Source: Roseiarcus sp963767245
GTDB taxonomy: Bacteria; Pseudomonadota; Alphaproteobacteria; Rhizobiales; Beijerinckiaceae
Direction: 5' to 3'
DNA length: 64,000 bases
Assembly (NCBI GenBank): GCA_963767245.1
Contig: CAVYDG010000016.1
Location: 5,819 to 69,818, forward strand
The notes beneath the pieces were generated by a model. The model saw only the letters and a list, made by a program, of their open reading frames with translations. It did no database searches and had not been told where the DNA came from. The first letter of the stretch is position 1. Every line of letters begins with the position of its first letter. Positions 59,932-64,000 of this stretch are shown here, piece by piece. The translations under genes and the position numbers were made by a program.

Positions 59932-60633
59932 CTAACTCGTCCCATGGACCACACCTCCATCCGCCCAATCCTCCACATTGATCTGTCCGTGGACGTAGCC
60001 CCATGCCTTCTTGTTGCCCAACCTCCGCGCTGAGAATACCGCCAGTGCATCTTGGATTTTCGTGAAGTCCGCGACTGTCCATGAGCCTCCCAGCGCCGCC
60101 GCAATGACGCGATCGCGCAGGTGGCTGTATTCCTTGCGCCATGCGGCATGGTTGACGTTGCCGTTCGCCTCGCGCACGCGGGCCAGCGCGAAACTGGGCA
60201 CTCCCGCGAGCGCGCAGGCGGCGTCGATCAAATCGGTGACCTGCCCAAACCAGCGTTCGTCGGTGTGCGAGTAGCCGCATCGCTGCGCTAGTCCACCGTA
60301 GTTGGTTGGAGGCGCGCCGGCCTTGTAGTCTTCAATCAGGATCGGGAGAGCCTCTTCCGCGGCGCGGTGGGTCTTCATCGGCAGTGCCTGTTTCGCGGTG
60401 CGATGGGTCTTCATCGGCGCCGGCGTCGTTTTGGCGTGCGAGCTGGGCGTCTTCTTGACGCCGGCCACGCTCAAAGACTTGAGCATCTTCGCGCGGTCTT
60501 CGCACGCAGCAGCGAGTGCCGACATGCCCCTTTTCGTGGCCCGCTCACCGAAGAGCAAACAACCCTCCGCGTCCGGAATGTTGGCGACTGTCGCGATTAG
60601 TTCGGCCTCGGTCTTAGTTCGCTGTTTTTCCAT
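59932..60633 (-). CDS. Hypothetical protein
   Basis: From MEKQRTKTEAELIATVANIP, 233 residues, soluble. An N-terminal helical part is followed by a 12-residue tandem duplication (MKTHRTAKQALP / MKTHRAAEEALP) and a well-formed C-terminal domain (YGGLAQRCGYSHTDERWFGQ, VTDLIDAACALAGVPSFALA, WTVADFTKIQDALAVFSA). I recognise no family for certain; the C-terminal domain looks globular and conserved. It lies close to the tRNA scar, so possibly element cargo. Confidence 0.55.
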   Translation of the reverse strand: MEKQRTKTEAELIATVANIPDAEGCLLFGERATKRGMSALAAACEDRAKMLKSLSVAGVKKTPSSHAKTTPAPMKTHRTAKQALPMKTHRAAEEALPILIEDYKAGAPPTNYGGLAQRCGYSHTDERWFGQVTDLIDAACALAGVPSFALARVREANGNVNHAAWRKEYSHLRDRVIAAALGGSWTVADFTKIQDALAVFSARRLGNKKAWGYVHGQINVEDWADGGVVHGTS

Positions 60634-60850
60634 CGTCCCGGTCCCGGCCTCACGTGTGGGATGAATGGCGCAGCTAAGCATTGGCGCAGTATCGCAAACC
60701 TATGCGAACCGGAGGCGGTCGAACAAATGCTAACGTGGAATGCTTCCAAGCAGTCCGTATGGCCGGCTCGGCGCCGCGAGCCTCACAGTGTTCGCCAATC
60801 TCCTGGCCCTGGTTAACCTTGGTGCAGCGTGGACAAATGGGTGCTTCGCG

Positions 60851-61840
60851 TTAGGCGATCGGTCTGTAGGGAATTTGAGAGACCCAAAGCTTTTCTGCGA
60901 ACTCAGGCTTGCCCAAGCATTCCAGCATTCGCTTCGCCGAGGATAAGGCGAGAAATGACGCATGAGTAGGTCCAAGTACTATGCGGTCCAGAATGTTATT
61001 GAAAGTCCAGTCCTGACGGGGCTCCAGCTTCAACGGCTCGATAGGAAATTTCAGCTTTGGCTCAACAGTGTTCCCACGGATATAGTAGCTTAGCTTATCC
61101 TTAAGCAAGCTGTGCTGATCCAAATCACGTAAATACACGATCCTCCACTCGTTCTCCTCCTTGAAGCCAGGATGCTTCGTGCTCAAAGAGTGATATAGCG
61201 TCAGACGAAACATGTTCCATGCTGTTAGTCCAGTATGTTGAGGGGTCGAGCCGTGAGTGTTGAATAACGTTAGGCACTTTACGAAAGACTCTTTAATCCA
61301 GTTAGCACGTTCCTCTGCGGTCCCGTAGCGAACCTTACTGATTAGCAGTCGCGACCCCGGGACAGTAGTCAGGAAGCCTGTATTGAACACAAGCGCGACG
61401 CCATTCCCGTTTGCACCATGTCCGCGCCACATCGAGAGAAGACCGTCTGGCTGCTTTGCCCATTCGTACTCAGATAAGCAGAATACATAGACGTCGGTGG
61501 CAACTTGAGTATCGAATACGCGAATGAATTCCATGTATTGTTGGCTCAGTTTATTGAAGTTATCTTTTCCTCCAGCTAGATCAGTGAAGGACGATCCGGC
61601 GCTCGCCTCCCTTACTATCCTGACTCCTTCGCGTATGCCAAACCACATCTCTTCATGGTCATTCATAGTTGAGGGGTGTGAGAACCAAATTTCATTGTTC
61701 GAGACAATCTTCTCTAGAACAGCAACCGAGGTATAGTGGGCCAAGTGCGAAGGCCTCTGCCCGAGAGGAAGTTCCGCCAGATTGTTGAAGGCCTCGAGAT
61801 AGATGGGCGTGAACAAATTTCCGAATTCGGCGGGCGTCAT
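60851..61840 (-). CDS. DUF2971-family protein
   Basis: From MTPAEFGNLFTPIYLEAFNN (or 61879), ~330 residues. The DUF2971 pattern is present: SHLAHYTSVAVLEKIVSNNE, IWFSHPSTMNDHEEM, YVFCLSEYEWAKQPDGLLSM, WRGHGANGNGVALVF, ENEWRIVYLRD and KLKFPIEPLKLEPRQD. The family is cytoplasmic and of unknown activity; it is often found in variable islands, some near defence genes. More AT-rich than its neighbours, suggesting separate transfer. Intact. Confidence 0.8.
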   Translation of the reverse strand: MTPAEFGNLFTPIYLEAFNNLAELPLGQRPSHLAHYTSVAVLEKIVSNNEIWFSHPSTMNDHEEMWFGIREGVRIVREASAGSSFTDLAGGKDNFNKLSQQYMEFIRVFDTQVATDVYVFCLSEYEWAKQPDGLLSMWRGHGANGNGVALVFNTGFLTTVPGSRLLISKVRYGTAEERANWIKESFVKCLTLFNTHGSTPQHTGLTAWNMFRLTLYHSLSTKHPGFKEENEWRIVYLRDLDQHSLLKDKLSYYIRGNTVEPKLKFPIEPLKLEPRQDWTFNNILDRIVLGPTHASFLALSSAKRMLECLGKPEFAEKLWVSQIPYRPIA

Positions 61841-61978
61841 CGTTGCACACGGACTGCTGAGGTTCCGGAAGACTGCCACAGTTCGCCCGAATTGAACAGG
61901 AAAATGGAGCGCGCGGAACGGGCTGCGAGGGCGTCGCGCAACTCTTCCAGACAGGGCCGCTGGGCCCTCTCCGCCCTT

Positions 61979-62212
61979 TCAGTTCCTCTCGGCCGCCCGT
62001 AGCAGCCTGTATGGGTCCGCTCCCAGCGCCCTCGCGATCATCAAGTATTCTGCGACGTCGAGACGCCGCTCCCGGCCCTCGTATTTCGCGACGAAAGACT
62101 GCGGTCGCCCCAACTTCACCGCCAGCTGCGTCTGCGTGATCCCAGCTTTCTTCCGCGCCTCGATCAGGCGGGCCAAGGTCCTGTCATAAAGGTCGGGAAA
62201 AAGCGAGTTCAC
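61979..62212 (-). CDS. XRE-family transcriptional regulator
   Basis: 77 residues, essentially one helix-turn-helix: RLIEARKKAGITQTQLAVKL, then GRPQSFVAKYEGRERRLDVA and EYLMIARALGADPYRLL. It is divergent from the gene at 62321, with palindromic sites in between, which suggests it represses one or both promoters. Confidence 0.82.
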   Translation of the reverse strand: MNSLFPDLYDRTLARLIEARKKAGITQTQLAVKLGRPQSFVAKYEGRERRLDVAEYLMIARALGADPYRLLRAAERN

Positions 62213-62251
62213 AGGGAGCTGCCGGATTGGGACCGGCAGCCCAAAGAAACC

Positions 62252-62290
62252 GAAAACGGGATTATCCCAAAAACGGGATAATTACAGTAT
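62252..62290. promoter_or_regulatory. Probable operator of the XRE regulator
   Basis: Two copies of an ACGGGAT(T/A)AT motif, at ~62257 and ~62273, the first forming the palindrome GGGATTATCCC. AT-rich promoter-like sequence (GGATAATTACAGTATG) follows. It lies between the divergent xre gene and the gene at 62321. Confidence 0.5.
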
Positions 62291-62320
62291 GCTCACGCCC
62301 CGAGGCGACGCGGGGCGGCT

Positions 62321-63026
62321 GTGAAGGTTCAGTATTTCGGCGACGTCAACGACTACCGGAAGTTCGCGCTGTTGCGCCTCCTATCCGGGGCTGGCGGCTT
62401 CAGGATCGGCGTCTGCTGGATGCTAACGGAGGCAGACGGGTCAGGCCACGGGGCGAAGCGCGGCTACCTCGACCAACCGGAAATCTGGCGCAGGTACGAC
62501 CCCCCACTGTTTGACGCGCTGAGGAACGCGCTGTTCGACGTGCTGGCGAAGGTGAAGGCGTCACCTCAGCTGGCGGACCTCCAGCGAATTGAAGTCGATG
62601 GACTTGTCCCCGGCGCGACATTCTTCAACGAATTCGTGCCCAATTCCCGGACCGAGCGGGACTTCTTGATCACACTCGATGCATGGCGGCTTTCGCTGAC
62701 AGAGACCTCGCTTTCTTCGATCCGGACAACGGTCTCGAAGTTAAGTCGGCAACGGGAAGAAGCGATCGAAACATGTCCTGCTGGACGAAGTTGCCGATGA
62801 CTACGCAGGCGGCCGCTCGGTTCTCTTCTATCAGCACCTCGGCCAAACGCTGCCCCGCAGCGCGTTCGTGGAGGAGAAGGCGGCAAAGCTCCGGGCCGTC
62901 CTGCCTGGCGCATCCATGTCGGCTTTCGACACGCCGCACGTCGTGTTCCTTCTGGCGGCTCGCCCTGAGCATGCGAAGCGGGTTTCGCTGCCGCGGCCGA
63001 GTTTGAGCGGGACGGCTCGTCGCTGA
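62321..63026 (+). pseudogene. Conserved protein with FFDPDNGLEV motif, two frameshifts
   Basis: MKVQYFGDVNDYRKFALLRL, then FRIGVCWMLTEADGSGHGAK and VPGATFFNEFVPNSRTERDF match a conserved protein family I recall only as hypothetical. The frame breaks near 62685, continuing as AAFADRDLAFFDPDNGLEVK. It breaks again near 62760 and continues HVLLDEVADDYAGGRSVLFY, QHLGQTLPRSAFVEEKAAKL and PHVVFLLAARPEHAKRVSLP to a stop at 63026. Restored length is ~235 residues. It faces the XRE operator. Confidence 0.6.
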
Positions 63027-63064
63027 AATCGTTCTTGCCTGTTATACTTTTGGATCGCGTGTAA

Positions 63065-64000
63065 GAGTCTGTCCGGAAACATCATGTCGGATTGCATAGC
63101 TTTCGCAGCATGAGGCGGATGGAGGCGAGGCGCAGGAAGGCGAGCGCCTTGCGGTTGAGGCATTCCCAGTCCTTGGCCAGTCTGCGGCAGCGGCCAAGCC
63201 AGGCGAGGGTGCGTTCGACGATCCAGCGCTTGGGCAGGACGAAGAAGCCTTTGGCGTGACCCGACCGCTTGACGATCTCAAGGTCGAGGCGCACCAGAAT
63301 GCGTTTCATCGCGCCCTGGAATTCCGGCCCCTGGTAACCTCCGTCGGCGTAGAGCTTGACCAGAAACGGGAAGGCTCCGAAAGGCTCGCCATCAGCAGCG
63401 CGCCGCCGTCGCGGTCCTGAATGTCGGCGGAATGCACGATCGCGTGCATCAGGAGGCCTTGCGTGTCGACAAGAACGTGCCCCTTCTTGCCCTTCATCTT
63501 CTTGCCTGCATCGTAACCGGGCGGATCGATGCAGGCCCCCCCTTTTCCGCGGTTTTGACGCTCTGGCTGTCGATGATGGCGGCGGTCGGGTTCGTTCGCG
63601 GGAGGCCTGCTCGCGACAGCGCGTGTAAAGCGCCTCATGGATCGGTCGAGCGTGCCGTCCCAGCTCCACAGATCGAAATGATCGTAGACCGTCGAGCGCG
63701 GCGGCAAATCCTTGGGGATCGCCCGCCACTGGCAGCCGGTGCTCAACACATACATCAAGCCGTTCACGACTTCACGTGCGTCCACCGTCCGCCTGTTGCC
63801 GCCGCGCTTCCCCGGCCGGATGAGCGGCTCCGACAGCGCCCATTCCTCGTCGGTCAGGTCGCTCGGATAGCGCAACTTGCTGCGGTCATAGCGACCCACG
63901 ATTCACATCTTGTCCACACAGGCGAACCCCCAAGTGAATCAGGCCGCCTTGCTTGAATCACAAGTGATTTTGGAACGATTCGTCATCTTCCCGGACAGGC
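63065..64000 (-). mobile_element. IS5-family element (type B), second copy, cut by the window edge
   Basis: Starts GAGTCTGTCCGG after TAA (63062-63064), parallel to the copy at 49370-50308, inverted. The window ends inside the other inverted repeat (CCCGGACAGGC), about two bases short of the expected tip. Confidence 0.82.
63082..63899 (-). pseudogene. IS5-family transposase, frameshifted copy
   Basis: MGRYDRSKLRYPSDLTDEEW to WSWDGTLDR is like copy 1, but a base is missing after GACCG (~63640) and others shift the frame again before GGACIDPPGYDAGKK and after GGALLMASL. The C-terminal part (YADGGYQGPEFQGAM, RWIVERTLAWLGRC) is open in another frame. Unlike copy 1, the breaks are in addition to the A4G7 frameshift run, so this copy is dead. 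Confidence 0.78.

Noticed and set aside
62400..62972. Minus-strand frames opposite the FDPDNG gene
   Set aside because: The plus strand gives a coherent conserved protein after two frame corrections; the minus frames are Arg/Ser/Ala-rich shadows.

Overview
The window reads as a GC-rich, IS-laden accessory region (a plasmid or a decayed chromosomal island) of an alphaproteobacterium, most likely Hyphomicrobiales. The evidence is codon use, adenylate cyclase/TPR genes, GlsB and GH25 proteins of alphaproteobacterial type, and several small hypothetical proteins typical of that order. A methanotroph-like Methylocystaceae/Beijerinckiaceae host is a guess from family resemblance only. No replication, partition or conjugation module is intact, and no rRNA or complete tRNA was seen.

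Layout. 1-3.5 kb: two tandem cyclase/TolB/TPR genes on the minus strand, both frameshifted. 3.6-5.0 kb: IS110, IS481 and IS21 wreckage. 5.1-8.4 kb: small hypothetical genes, a DNA-binding remnant, an integrase scrap and an exported protein. 8.4-11.1 kb: a complete IS21 element with an 8-bp target duplication. 11.4-14.1 kb: exported protein, GNAT, IS256, RecD2, integrase and coiled-coil fragments. 14.6-18.6 kb: GH25 lysozyme lipoprotein, GlsB (nonsense mutation) and a frameshifted RecD2-like helicase. 18.6-25.6 kb: dispersed repeats and an IS21 element cut by an IS5 element. 25.6-31.6 kb: Tyr/Pro/Gly repeat protein, IS1182 copy 1, and a glycosyltransferase split by IS4. 31.7-36.9 kb: multiply frameshifted lhr helicase and an aldo-keto reductase. 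37.2-42.3 kb: an IS21 element whose istB P-loop carries a large serine recombinase element. 42.3-48.3 kb: a coupled operon of small genes, an L,D-transpeptidase/caspase-like pair and hypothetical genes. 48.4-54.4 kb: a second, internally deleted recD2 split by an IS5 element, a 470-residue protein and IS1182 copy 2. 54.6-58.7 kb: sugar isomerase, broken Gfo/Idh oxidoreductase, small genes and a terminator cluster. 58.7-64 kb: a dead IS4 copy, a tRNA-Arg(CCT) 3' half that looks like an attachment-site scar, hypothetical genes, a DUF2971 gene, an XRE repressor with a palindromic operator, a frameshifted conserved gene, and an IS5 copy reaching the right edge.

Overall reading. Intergenic space carries a previously unlabelled repeat of about 200 bp, seen roughly ten times. 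Most metabolic or housekeeping-type genes are broken by small indels or nonsense codons, while most transposases and the serine recombinase are intact. This argues for real decay in a region of relaxed selection rather than uniform sequencing error, but that alternative cannot be excluded from sequence alone. The most distinctive items are the serine recombinase inserted in the istB P-loop codons, the paired IS1182 copies with identical left flanks but opposite orientation, and the intergenic repeat family.
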